Assembly: GCA_963575745.1 (NCBI GenBank)
Contig: CAUYUJ010019348.1
Coordinates: 547,728-611,727 of the forward strand
Length of the DNA stretch: 64,000 nucleotides
Direction: 5' to 3'
Origin: Prorocentrum cordatum
Taxonomy: Eukaryota; Sar; Dinophyceae; Prorocentrales; Prorocentraceae
In this document: positions 1 through 9,427 of the stretch, piece by piece
Position numbering within the stretch: the stretch's first letter is position 1
How the letters are laid out: each line of letters begins with the position of its first letter
Notes under the pieces: generated by a model
Database searches by the model: none
What the model was told of the DNA's origin: nothing
What the model saw: only the letters and a program-made list of their open reading frames with translations
Program-made: the position numbers and the translations under genes

Positions 1-2460
1 GGCGCTCTCAAGAGGCCCCCTCCTTCTCCTCCAACCGTTTTGCGCCCGAGCGTCTCGACCTGGAGGGGCAGATGCGGGCGTTTCGACCACCGGGCTTCAG
101 AATGGCCGCGGCGGTCAGAGCCAGATGTCAACCCGCTCTTTCCCCGCGACGGGCAACTGGAAGTGCGCGTCCTGCAATGCGCAGAATGGAGCAAAGTGCG
201 ATTTCTGCTGACGCGCTGGAAGCAGCGCGGCGGTCAGAATGCCCCGCGGCGCGACGGGCAATCCCGAGCCACCCCAATCCGACGCCGAGAAACAAGCCCA
301 CCTCGCGCAGCTCTGTGCTAGGTTGGGCGAGCTGCAACGCATCGCTGGGGGGCCCGCTGCTGGCTGGTGGGCTCAACGCGCAGGTGGCCGCCCGGGAGGG
401 ACAAGTCGCCTCGGCCCAGGCTGACCTTGAGATCGAGGCCCCGCGCAGCTTCGCGGAGTGTCGCGCGGTCAGGGGACAGGGCCGCGTGGCAGAGCAGGGA
501 GAAGAATGCAGGTGGAGCTGGCCAAGCAGCAGAGGGCGCCCGCCGACAAGCAGGCAGCGCGCGGGCGACTCGCCCAGAAGTTGGACTCGCTCAGCGCCGA
601 GATCGGCGTGCTGTCAGTCCCAGCGCCAGGAGAGGGCTGGACATCGGCAGTGGAGTTCCTGTAGCAGGCGGTCAAGTGCACGCGAGATAGCCAGCCCAGG
701 GGCCCGAAGCTGGAGGACGCGCTGGCCCGCGCACTGGCAAAGGCCAAGGACGAGGCAGAGCGGCAGGCGGCTGCCGAGAAGGCGGAGGCCGATGCGAAAG
801 CCAAGGCCGTGCAGGTTGACTCCGGCGGGACCGCGATCGGCCAGCACTCCGACGGCCGCGCCAAGCGCGGGGGGCTCCACAATGGAGCCATCGCCAAGGA
901 GGGCCTCCTGGAGTTCGCCGCGGGGGGCAGCGACGTCGCCATCAAGGGCGTCCTCCTCAATCGGGGGGGTCGCTCCTGAGCAGGCTGAAAGGGCTCGAGA
1001 GCGGCCGCGCCATCGGCATAAGCAAGCGACGGTGGACCCCGCGGTGCGGGTAACAGACTGCGGCCAAACAAATTACAGCGCGCCTATGCGGTGACTGCCA
1101 ACAAGGTGACCACCTTGGGGCGCATCATGAACGTCATCATGGCGAATGACCCCGCAAGGATCGTCTTTGCACAAGAGCTACAAGCGCACGCCGCCAGGCT
1201 CGACATCTTCAGCAGCCGCATGCACAGGCAGGGCTGGCGCATCGTACTGGTGGGCAGTATTAGGGCGAGAAGGAGATGGGGCGCGGCCGTGCTGGTCGCG
1301 GCGCCATATAGTCATGGGTTCGACTCTTCGAGGCGCGGCGTCGACTCCTGGTGTATCTCCCCGAAGGGCCCTGCAGGCCGCTCGGCTATTACATGGGTGG
1401 ACGCGGTGCCCCCGAAGGACTGGCTCCGCGGCGGCGGCGCCCACCTCTGGCACAGCGAAGGCATCGCCGCAAGTGGCCGGCAGATCCTGCTCAAGTGGGC
1501 GACCACCGTGGGGGCCGCGCACCAGGCGCGGGTCTTGGGCGGGGACTTCGCGGCGGGCCCTCTGCGCTGCGCGACTCGGAGCTGCTGGGCGGGATGAAGA
1601 GCGCCATCGCGCGCGACCAGCAGACGGGCTCCTGCGACGCAGGAGGAGGAGCGCGCGACGAGGGGGACTTGCGACGCGGCGCCCTGTCTACCCGTCGAGC
1701 CGGAGATCCCGAAGCAGGCCGCCCAGGACAGGGTGACCTACAAGCTGGTCAGTCCCGAGAAATGGCCCATCGCGCTGCCCGCGGGCTGCGCTGCGTCGCC
1801 CGCGAGCGAGCAGGCGGGCATGTGCGAGCCTCGAGAATTGGAATGCCGCGGGCCGGGCTCGCGAGAGCCGCCTGAACTGTTGCTGCAACTGCGAGGGCGT
1901 CGAGCTCGCCGAGCGCGCCGGTCGCTTCGAGTTGCCCGCGCGCAGGCGGCGGCGCATCGAGGTCCTCGCTGCCGCGGGGGCCGCTGCCGTGCATGCGCGG
2001 GCCGATGGCGCCGCTGAGTGACTGGCCCATGAGCGCAAGGACCTGCGCGCCGGCGCGTCGGCCTGGCTCGCCAAGGGCCGCGGTGGCGAAAACCTCGAGA
2101 ATATAATCGACGAGCGTGCCAAGGGCCTCTTCAAGCATGCCGTCGCGCCGCCCCCCTCGCCGAGCGCGCCCTCGATCGGGGGCCGAGGGCGACGGGGGGG
2201 GTGGCGCGGCGCTGCCGAGGGCGTCAGAAGGCAAAGCAAACGCTGACTTTTCGCGGGGGGCGGCGGAAGCGGTAGAGAGAGGGCCGCCCTGCGATAGTGG
2301 CGCCGCCCGCCCGCGGGCCCGAGGCTGTCAGTTGGAATGCCATATGGTGGCCTGACATGTTGAGCACGCTGGGTGGCGTCTCCGTCCGCGCGATCACCGA
2401 CGGCGAGCTCAACTTCATCACCTGCGTGATCAAGTTGCTGGAAATCGCCGGCCAGCATGG
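1..2460 (+). pseudogene. Decayed non-LTR (LINE-like) retroelement, 5' half
   Basis: No long intact frame runs through this stretch, but coding-like pieces follow each other in LINE order on the plus strand, separated by frameshifts and stops. A short Cys-rich peptide at 125-211 resembles the zinc-ribbon opening of dinoflagellate LINE ORF1. Ala/Glu/Lys-rich coiled-coil pieces follow at about 240-930. An endonuclease-like fragment at about 1091-1330 contains a GAAVLVAAPYSH-type string that resembles these elements. Basic/Ala-rich fragments continue to about 2250, and a last piece at 2357-2470 (LSTLGGVSV..LLEIAGQHGW) could be the region just before reverse transcriptase motifs. Family assignment is by eye. 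The copy is certainly non-functional. It ends where the 170-bp inverted repeat begins. Confidence 0.55.
125..211 (+). pseudogene. ORF1 N-terminal zinc-ribbon fragment of a decayed LINE
   Basis: An ATG opens a 28-residue peptide ending at a TGA. It contains WKCASC..NGAKCDFC, two CxxC pairs spaced as in a small zinc ribbon. Similar Trp/Cys ribbons open ORF1 of the other two SL-bearing LINEs in this window (near 44.2 kb and 47.3 kb). The frame is lost directly after it, and the coiled coil resumes in another frame. Confidence 0.45.
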
Positions 2461-2630
2461 CTGGCCCCAGCCCATCATTCCCCCTAAAAGGAAGAGTTTC
2501 CTTATTTTTTGGTGGGGAAACGATGCTCTCTTATTTTCCAGAAAACCTCTTAACTAATAAGATGGTATTCTTCCATAGGCGAAACCCATTAAAAACATTA
2601 TGTACCCTCGTATTTTATGGGATAGCAGAA
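2461..2630 (+). repeat. 170-bp inverted repeat, left copy (P)
   Basis: This segment, from CCAGCCCATCATTCC through GGTGGGGAAACGATGCTCTC and TTCCATAGGCGAAA to TACCCTCGTATT, matches the reverse complement of 33717-33883 with scattered differences. It is much richer in A/T than its flanks. Both copies keep the CCAGCCCATCATTCC end on the outside and the TACCCTC end on the inside, so they are arranged like terminal inverted repeats of a ~31.4-kb segment, although two independently inserted short elements would look the same. Confidence 0.8.
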
Positions 2631-2716
2631 TTTGCTTAATCCCAACTACACCTAATACGAAACGCTTGCTTTGGCCACGCCTGGTTCTGCCATGCGTGGT
2701 TCGGCAACGCACCGCC

Positions 2717-2718
<2 letters not shown>

Positions 2719-2795
<77 letters not shown>

Positions 2796-2811
2796 TATAT
2801 ATATATATATT
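2719..2811. repeat. T64-A13-(AT)n homopolymer block
   Basis: About 64 consecutive T are followed by 13 A and then a short AT run. The T/A junction is self-complementary. It could be a retroposon poly(A) tail on the minus strand, but no clear element body was seen next to it. Length is probably unreliable in sequencing. Confidence 0.9.
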
Positions 2812-2829
2812 AGAAGTTCATTGCAAGCG

Positions 2830-3010
2830 CAGCGCGATTGTCATAGCTGCGCCACCCATAGCAACCACTCATACGTTGCACCAATCATAGATTGCACCGC
2901 GTAGGCTACAACACTCATTGGTTGCGCCGCTCATAGCTTGCACCATTCATGGCTCACCACCCGTAGACTGCGCTTGTCTCCGCGTAGGCTACACCACTTA
3001 GGCTGCCAGC
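2830..3010. repeat. Degenerate ~18-20 bp tandem array
   Basis: Repeats of a loose unit built on TTGCACCA.TCATAG run from the end of the AT block to about 3010. Units differ by several substitutions. No gene is seen between 2640 and 3440; this array, a CT-rich tract and a TA run fill the space. Confidence 0.55.
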
Positions 3011-3169
3011 GTGTTGCACCACAAGCTTGCCCCACGCAGGTTCAGTTACGCCAGCGCGTGGTGCACAAGAGGCGAGTGGGATTCCTCCTTTTGGCCCCCA
3101 TTCTCCTCCGCGACCTTGCCGTCGCAGTCTCGTTCCCCTTTTCGTTCGTCCTCATCATGTTTATGTTTG

Positions 3170-3325
3170 TTTATTGTTTGTCTCCTCCTCTCTTCTGCTT
3201 GCCTTCCTTCCTCCTCTGCCTCTCCTCTGCTTCCCTCTTCCTCTCCTCTCCTTCATCCCTTCCTCCCTTCCTCCCCCCTCCTCCTCTCCTCCCCTCCTCC
3301 CTCCCTCCCCCCTCCCCCCCCCCCA
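3170..3325. repeat. CT-rich low-complexity tract
   Basis: Pyrimidine-rich sequence (CTCCTCT, CCCTTCC blocks) ending in a C run. Long Pro/Ser/Leu reading frames cross it but are products of composition. Confidence 0.85.
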
Positions 3326-3367
3326 AGTGTCCTGATCGTCGTTGCGGGCGTGGCGGAAGCCAACACA

Positions 3368-3393
3368 CACACATATATATATATATATATATC
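3368..3393. repeat. CA/TA microsatellite
   Basis: A short CA run followed by TA repeats lies about 50 bases beyond the 3' end of the transposase-like gene. Confidence 0.9.
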
Positions 3394-3442
3394 GATGGTG
3401 GCGATGGTGATATCACCACCAACAATTTTGTCAAGCCAGCGA

Positions 3443-5352
3443 TCAAAGCCGATACTTCTCAATAGCCGACCTGTGCATGTATTTGCAGTGCTGGCTAGAA
3501 TGCGAAACGGATTTCACGCAAACGCCGATCATATCTTCGTCCAGGTAGTTCCACGACTCGCGTGGGTTGCCATGAACCTCATAGTCCTCCTCCGCAAGGT
3601 GTATGAACAAGTGGTGCTTCGGGTATACCCGATATGCGACCCACTGGCGAGGACGTCCAAGGTGAAACGACAGCTCAACATACAGAGTCACGTGCTGTCG
3701 CGCCAGCCTGCCCAGCTTTGACGACATGAACTCTGGGCTCCCGCCGTCCTCCTTCGATCGTGGAAGCTCCTGGTAGAACAAATGTAGATACCGCACACAA
3801 TCAAGTCGCAGCCGCTGATAATCGTTCTCAGGAGGCATTATCTTGTCCAAAATGAAGTGCACAACAGCAACCATAAGCCGAGTATCAGACGCCTTTGTCG
3901 CCAAACGAGGTGCTGCTTGCTTTTTTCCTTTGAGCATTCCGATCGTAAGTTTGTTCACTGGTGGCTTACTGTATCCCAGCTGTTTGCTCGCAAGCTTGAT
4001 GAAAACCGTCAGCTCTGATAGTGTTTCTGCCGATTTGGACATGCTGCCGCCCATCTGCTTGAATAGATCCAGTAATATATTTCCCAGCAGGTATTGTGTG
4101 ATGCCAAGGTCACACACGTGCATCAGGTCCAGCACGATGTAGGATAGGACGAAGCCTGGAAGAGTCCAGAACTGAGAATAGTATTCGCCATTATGTATCA
4201 TATTTAGCATGTGCTGCTGGTGGGTCAGCGTCGTGCTTCTCCACTTTGCGAACTGGCTCGGGTCGGTAAATGGGCACTGTCCTGCTTTGTCGGCTCCGCA
4301 TCGAAAGCACATCCTTTTCAAAGGGCCATCGCCTTGCCAGCCTCTGAGGCCGATCACCTTCTTCAGCCAATCCCAATCGAATCTGCCTTGAATAACGCCT
4401 CCTTTTCGCTTGAGCGCCTGACCAGCTTTGGAGGCTCGATCGGCGTCACCACGACACTTGGAGTCTGCAAACCATGTTCCGTCGTGCCGTTTGGCAGGGT
4501 AGCGTCCTCCGAGGATCCGTGGGCCGAACACAAGACGATTCGAGGTTGCAAGGGAGGTGTGGGAGGAGCTCGGCCCAGGCCTCCTCCCCCACCAGCCTTC
4601 ATTCCTCGAATGGCATTGTATTTCTAGCATACGGGTCCTGTGAGCCAGGTTCTGAAGCTCCACGTGACCACCTTCCAGATTGAATCGTACGTGCATCGGC
4701 CTTTGCATCCGCAGTCGCAGTAGAGCGTGCCAGGGACAACACATATCCACCTACGACTGTGATCATCAAGAGTGCTGAGGCAATTCCAATGGAGCAAGAG
4801 CAGCTTGTCTTTGTTGGTAAAGGGGGCTTCGTCGCCCCAAACACCCACGGCCACCGTATTTTCAGGGTCTGACAATCCAACTCGGTTTGCCCAATCTGTC
4901 CTGGTTCGGTTGAGGGCCGTACCCTCTGGAAACGTAGTCCAAGCGTCAGGTTCATCTGCCAATGCCTCGAACACCTCGTAGGGCAGTAAGAAGTACGTTC
5001 TGCATTGCACCTTGGACTGCGAGTCGTAATCCCACATGTCGATCATTGCCTCGTAAACCTCAGGCATGCGACTGCGTTTTTTGAGTGAGCTGATCACGGC
5101 ACGGTGGGCGTTCTCTGGTAGCGAAGCAGAAGACCGACCCGACATGGACCTGAGCTCGTTCAGATCACTGGCCGAAAGTGCACCTCGTTTGAATTTCCTC
5201 GTAGCGAAATCTTCTACTCTGTCGGCGAGCTCATCGGCAGAGACTGTTGCTGAACGCTTAGCGGGCACTCTATCGAGCTGCAGTTGCTGCCTTATTCCGT
5301 TGCCACAACCAGGCATTGCGAAGAGAACAACTACGATTGCGATGAACGTCAT
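3443..5352 (-). CDS. Transposase-like protein (Plavaka/CACTA-type suspected), one frameshift
   Basis: Two overlapping minus-strand frames together read as one protein of roughly 620 residues. The N-terminal part (5352-4624) contains FAMPGCGNGIRQQLQL, a MWDYDSQSKVQC segment and CDCGCKGRCTYDSIW. The C-terminal part (about 4540-3443) contains MCFRCGADKAGQCPFTD, then LDLMHVCDLGITQYLLGNIL and a conserved tail. The D..H....G pattern resembles the core of Tnp2/Plavaka transposases, and this kind of gene is multicopy in dinoflagellates as I recall; that link is inference. The frame is lost between about 4640 and 4530, so the copy is either a pseudogene or has an intron or sequencing error there. ATG at 5352 gives a hydrophobic start (TFIAIVVVLFA); the Met at 5316 (MPGCGNG) is an equally good start. 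A relict spliced leader lies at 5385-5404. Confidence 0.5.
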
Positions 5353-5384
5353 CTCAAGAAACCGTAGGAGACAAATGTAGAACG

Positions 5385-5404
5385 TTTGAGCCAAAATTGG
5401 CTAC
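5385..5404 (-). other. Relict dinoflagellate spliced leader
   Basis: On the minus strand this reads GTAGCCAATTTTGGCTCAAA. That is the leader core GTAGCCATTTTGGCTCAA with one inserted A and a changed last base. It sits about 33 bases before the ATG at 5352. Such relicts mark genes re-inserted from trans-spliced mRNA. Confidence 0.75.
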
Positions 5405-5599
5405 ACGTGGTGATGGTGACGGTGGTGGTGACGATGACGATGCATTCGATGGTCGTGATGATATTCGTCATTATGGTATACTTTAGCGTCGTGTCATTTT
5501 CTTCATCATGTGCCGTGTCATTGTATGTCAGCATAATCCCACCCATTTCGGCGCACCCCTCACACGGTTCGTGTCGTGCTGTTTCACGTTGAATGTTTG

Positions 5600-5850
5600 A
5601 CATGTTTTGCGATCGGAGGGGGCGGCTTTCGGAGGAGCGGAATGGGGGGCAGCTTTCAGAGGAGCATATTGCGGGCTACACAGAGCAACGGGAATCAAAA
5701 TCTGGCGGGGCATTCCTCTACCAGTCCGCAGAGGACCCAGAGCTCTGGAACAACCCAGGTCTTGGGGGGGCAGCCTTCGGTGCGGTTTGTCTTTTGGGGG
5801 GCAGCTTCTGGAGGATCGGGAGGGCGACAGCTTCTGGGCACTTTGTCTTA
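5600..5850. repeat. Degenerate GGGGGGCAGCTTTCAGAGGAG repeats
   Basis: Four to five copies of a ~22-25 bp unit of the type GGGGGCAGCTTTCGGAGGAG occur at about 5618, 5643, 5767, 5796 and 5826. They lie between the transposase-like and coiled-coil genes. The rest of 5405-6036 holds no recognisable gene. Confidence 0.6.
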
Positions 5851-6036
5851 GGGAGGAGGCGGATTGGATGTCATGCAGATGCTTTTCACGCCAATGGCTC
5901 AACCTTGCTACTTTGAATCCCCATGTAGCAGTCAATGACTGCTCGTACCGTGAAGGAGTCCCCCGTGCCATTCGCCACGTCGGGATGATGCGGCACGCCT
6001 TACGCAGGCGATCGATCCTGCGACTCGACTGGTGAG

Positions 6037-7131
6037 TTACTTCTTGCGGAACTGCAGGAAGTCGGCAAGCACGTTCTTGCGGTAGATGGTGTACAACTCA
6101 TTCACGTTCTTCATGCTGTCGGAGAGCTCCTTCGCGCACGACTCGTACGCCTCCACGCTGTCCTGCTTCTCGATGTTCTTCATCTTGGCCCACAGCTTGA
6201 AGAGGTTATCGTTGTTCTCCTTCTGCTGCTGCGTCTGCTCCCTCAAGAAGGTCAGCGGCCCCTCGCCCCAGTGGCCCGACTTGGACGCGATGCGGTCCTC
6301 GATGGCGCCGACCTCCCCGAGCTCCTTGTTAACCTTGTCGTACTGGACCTTCGCCTTCTTCACGACGTCCTTGAGTCGCGACTGCGCCTCGGCGAGCTGC
6401 TTCTCAAGCTCCAACTTCGCCTTGTCCTCTGGGCTCAGGTCTGTGTGTTCTTCTGCATCTGCTTTGCTCGGAGTAGCTCCAGATCCCGATGGTGAGATGT
6501 CCTTGCGACGCCTCTTAGTATTCGGTAGAGTCGGGACTGTGATGGATCCGTGATTCTCCATCATGGCCCTGATGTCGTCGACGCTGTCCTCGGGCAAGTC
6601 GGTCTTGGTCTCGAGCGCTGCGCTCTCCGTCTTGGTCTTCGTGAAGGCGTCCTCGTGATTCAGCGGGCAGTAGTACTGCTTGACGCCCTCGTCTGCGAGA
6701 ATTGGCGACTCGTGAGGGCGCTCGAGGAACTCCTTGCCCTCGCACCTCTTCCTGGCGTGCTCCATCGAGTTGCAACCTCGTGGGCCCCCGAACTCCTCGA
6801 CCGTCATCCACGCCCAGCTGCCCCTCTCGATGCTGGCAACGGAGCGCTCCACCGTATTCGTCATCAACGACCCGCCAGACTTCGGATCTATGAGGAAAGC
6901 CGAAAGCCACTGGCGCTTTTCCTCGTCGAACTTCAGCTTGGCGAACTCCACGTACTTCTCCGCATTCGATGCCTTCAGCGCACTGTTGAGTGCGCTGAAA
7001 GCTCGCTGCCTCAGACCACGTTCGACTCCTGCAATCCCAGCTGCTGTGACGTCTCCTCCTTCTTTCACCAGAGCTGCACGAAGCTCCTCGCACGCTGCAG
7101 GCAACTGATCAGGTCGCCGCTTCGGCGGCAT
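6037..7131 (-). CDS. Intact intronless coiled-coil protein, unknown function
   Basis: An uninterrupted 364-residue frame starts MPPKRRPDQLPAAC and ends FLQFRKK. Residues 1-70 are helical and charged. Around 75-130 there is a Trp-rich stretch (SIERGSWAWMTVEEFGG). Near 190-200 a basic patch NTKRRRK could be a nuclear localisation signal. From about 225 to the end the protein is strongly helical (KAKLELEKQLAEAQSRLKDVVKKAKVQ), typical of a coiled coil. There is no signal peptide or membrane segment. I do not recognise the family. The frame is free of stops and non-repetitive, so it is very likely real. It belongs to a row of four minus-strand genes. A possible relict spliced leader lies 37 bases upstream. 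Confidence 0.8.
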   Translation of the reverse strand: MPPKRRPDQLPAACEELRAALVKEGGDVTAAGIAGVERGLRQRAFSALNSALKASNAEKYVEFAKLKFDEEKRQWLSAFLIDPKSGGSLMTNTVERSVASIERGSWAWMTVEEFGGPRGCNSMEHARKRCEGKEFLERPHESPILADEGVKQYYCPLNHEDAFTKTKTESAALETKTDLPEDSVDDIRAMMENHGSITVPTLPNTKRRRKDISPSGSGATPSKADAEEHTDLSPEDKAKLELEKQLAEAQSRLKDVVKKAKVQYDKVNKELGEVGAIEDRIASKSGHWGEGPLTFLREQTQQQKENNDNLFKLWAKMKNIEKQDSVEAYESCAKELSDSMKNVNELYTIYRKNVLADFLQFRKK

Positions 7132-7167
7132 CGCAGCGATAGACTTGCTGCTGTAGAAAATCCCAAG

Positions 7168-7182
7168 CTAGAGCCAAACGTG
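7168..7182 (-). other. Possible relict spliced leader upstream of coiled-coil gene
   Basis: The minus strand reads CACGTTTGGCTCTAG, which keeps TTTGGCTC and AG of the leader end CCATTTTGGCTCAAG (11 of 15 positions). The position, 37 bases before the ATG, suits a relict, but the match is weak alone. Confidence 0.4.
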
Positions 7183-7555
7183 CTCTAGATTGCGATGTTG
7201 ATGGCGATGGTGGGGCGCGTCTGGGCACGGGCCTCAGGCTGCAACCAATGGGGGAAGTCTACGATCCAGGGATCTCGGATGCTTCAGCTTATCTTTCTCG
7301 GATCTCGGTGTCTTGGATGCTTCAGAGGGGGAGAACGCAATGGATCCCGAGGACAGAGAAGGGATGGAGGAGGAGTGGTGAGATGGAGAGGCAGTGAAGC
7401 TGCAGGGAGGAAGGGGAGGAACGAGCTGAGCTGACGATGGAGAGAACGAGTTGGATGGAGGAAGGGGACGGCGAGCTGATGATTCTGCTCACATGGTTGC
7501 CGCATGCGCAGCTAAACGTTCCCTGCGCAGCCCTGAGCATGCATGGAGACTGTCA

Positions 7556-7610
7556 CATCTCCGGCACATATCCGGCACATCTCCGGCACATCTCCGGCAC
7601 ATCTCCGGCA
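7556..7610. repeat. 11-bp tandem array, left arm
   Basis: About five copies of an 11-bp unit, (C/A)TCCGGCACAT. The unit is the inverse, with transitions, of the 11-bp unit GCGCCAGATAT repeated at 7698-7760, so the two arrays form arms of a large imperfect palindrome. Confidence 0.85.
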
Positions 7611-7611
7611 C

Positions 7612-7640
7612 ATATCTGGCACCCCAGGGGTGCCAGATAT
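7612..7640. repeat. 29-bp perfect palindrome
   Basis: ATATCTGGCACCCC, a central A, then GGGGTGCCAGATAT: perfect 14-bp arms. It lies at the inner end of the left 11-bp array and shares the ATCTGGC core with both arrays. Confidence 0.95.
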
Positions 7641-7687
7641 AGAAATGATGAAAAACCTTGTGTTTTTTGATATTTTATATCTGCCAC

Positions 7688-7765
7688 ATGTCTGGCGCCA
7701 GATATGCGCCAGACATGCGCCAGATATGCGCCAGATATGCGCCAGATATGCGCCAGATGTGTGCA
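7688..7765. repeat. 11-bp tandem array, right arm
   Basis: Six copies of GCGCCAGATAT with few changes, ending about 30 bases from the stop codon of the RING-finger gene. Relative to the left array the unit is inverted. Between the arms lies an A/T-rich spacer of about 45 bases. Confidence 0.85.
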
Positions 7766-7795
7766 CGCCCCAAAAAGACAAGCGCAACGGTGAGA

Positions 7796-8611
7796 TTAAT
7801 CATCGCGAGCTGCGATGCCTGCAAGCTCCTCATACAGCTCGTAGGTGTCATTTGCGATGGCCTCCAAGATCGCCATGTCGGCGTCAGTATCTCTCCCATC
7901 GCTGTCATCCACGGTGACGGGGGACGGTGGCCTTGCGATGACGGGCTGTGGCGCGAAGAAAGGAGCCTGACAACCCAGGATGATTGGCACGTCGAAATCG
8001 GGGGAACTCGAGCAGCACGCAAGGGAGCATGGCCTAACCCAAGATGATGCCATCGACAGGTCGATGATCAAGGACTTGTTCCTGTTGTGGAACGAGCACC
8101 ACTGCGTCGCGTCAGAAATGTCCAAACTCCTGGGCTCCTGTAGCGTTGGATGATCTATGGAGTAGATGGTGCCGTGCTTGGTCATCCTGGCCCGGCATGA
8201 ATAGCATATCCATTCGGGCACTTCCAACAGCGAAGTCGTGTTTGATAACTGTGGAGCCCACCTCATGCGGCGATCGCCTTCCACGGTTGCGAAATTCCCC
8301 GACTCGAGGGTCACCATCCTCGCGCAGCACAGTGGCACCACGTCCAGTGGAGCATTCGGGGGAGCTGGACGATTAGGCTCCTGGTTGCTCTCATGAGCAA
8401 ACTCGACTACAGTCCCGAGATTGAGCAATGCGTCAGCAAGCGCGCCCCAATTACCTAGTGATGTCCTGCAGCATGGACAGACTGGATACGCAAAGTGCTC
8501 TGCGAGCTGCCCGATGCAATCTGCATGATTGGCGTGGCCGCACACTGCCGTGTACACGGCTCGAGACCCAAGGGGTTCGAAGCAAATGGAGCAAGTTGCT
8601 CCTTGTGACAT
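7796..8611 (-). CDS. RING-finger protein (likely E3 ubiquitin ligase)
   Basis: A 271-residue frame starts MSQGATCSICFEPLG. Residues 7-52 form a RING-type cross-brace: CSIC, then CGHANHADC, then CPCC. The His-containing core fits a RING-H2/HC domain, which typically recruits an E2 enzyme. After the RING is a second Cys-containing region (VVPLCCARMVTLES, WICYSCRARM, about 95-145) that may bind metal. The C-terminal ~60 residues are Pro/Asp-rich and acidic (VTVDDSDGRDTDADM), probably disordered. No membrane segment is evident. The chosen ATG overlaps the end of a relict spliced leader; the frame is open further upstream, but the leader position marks the transcript start. Substrate and pathway cannot be told. 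Confidence 0.8.
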   Translation of the reverse strand: MSQGATCSICFEPLGSRAVYTAVCGHANHADCIGQLAEHFAYPVCPCCRTSLGNWGALADALLNLGTVVEFAHESNQEPNRPAPPNAPLDVVPLCCARMVTLESGNFATVEGDRRMRWAPQLSNTTSLLEVPEWICYSCRARMTKHGTIYSIDHPTLQEPRSLDISDATQWCSFHNRNKSLIIDLSMASSWVRPCSLACCSSSPDFDVPIILGCQAPFFAPQPVIARPPSPVTVDDSDGRDTDADMAILEAIANDTYELYEELAGIAARDD

Positions 8612-8627
8612 TGTGCCAAAATGGCTA
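8611..8627 (-). other. Relict spliced leader fused to RING gene start codon
   Basis: The minus strand reads TAGCCATTTTGGCACAA. This matches the leader TAGCCATTTTGGCTCAA at 16 of 17 positions, and the final A is the first base of the ATG. The gene therefore keeps essentially no 5' UTR after the relict. Confidence 0.75.
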
Positions 8628-9009
8628 TCTACGCATGATGGTGATGTGCATGATGATGCGCATGGCGGTGTGGTTGTTTTGTTTGGTGTCTGTTGGTAAC
8701 GTTTATGCCTGCAATGCTTTTGCCGACGAGGATGTGATGTTGGCGATGCTGTTGCGGTTTTATGTTTGTTCATGTTTGGCATATCTGTTGACCGTTGTGT
8801 TTGTTAGTGTGCTTTTGGACGCGATGGGACTATTGTCATGCCGTACTTTGTGAGGCAGTCTCAAGCGAGAAAGCGATACTTCTAGATCAGAGCTCCTCTA
8901 GAGGTTGTTAGTTACAGAACGCATCACCACGCACCGTGACCATTTCAGCGCACCCCGCTGCGTGGCTAACCAGGAGCTTCTAGCCAGCTGGAAATGATTA
9001 ACTTTCGGG

Positions 9010-9245
9010 GGTTGTTGAGGCCTTTCGAGGATTGCTGAGGCCCTTCGGGGAGTGCTGAGGCCTTTGGGGCATTGCTGAGGCCTGTCGGGGAGAGCAGAGA
9101 CCCTTCGGGGAGTGCAGAGGCCTTTCGGGGATTGCTGAAGCCTTTTGGGGGAGTGCTGAGATCTTTCGGGATCTCATCTACTGAGGAATCGTGAGCTCCT
9201 CGGCAAGGGTGAGGCCTTTTGTGGATTGCTGAGGCCTTTCGGAGC
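9010..9245. repeat. ~21-bp tandem array (GAGGCCTTTCGGGGATTGCT)
   Basis: About eight to ten copies of a 20-24 bp unit of the form GAGGCCTTTCGGGGA(G/T)TGCT, interrupted at about 9170-9205. It lies between the RING gene and the 3' end of the acidic-protein gene. No gene is seen in 8640-9427 apart from this. Confidence 0.8.
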
Positions 9246-9427
9246 CTCACCTTAGAACTACTCTGCTGTTTTTTTTTTTCCAGATCAGGGCCCTGCTGCT
9301 GCAGGATCAGTGCAGTGCGAAACGGGCGCAAGCACGCACGTTGGCAAGAAGAGGGCCCAGAGGCCGCCTGCGCGCATAGGTCGAGAATATCACACAGCCA
9401 ACGTTCTTATAATGGACATCTCTGCAA

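Noticed and set aside
1688-2458. 256-codon minus-strand frame
   Set aside because: Low-complexity Arg/Ala/Pro composition opposite LINE fragments, with no domain.
7551-7765. CRISPR-like array
   Set aside because: The 11-bp units are directly adjacent without spacers, and the DNA is eukaryotic nuclear.
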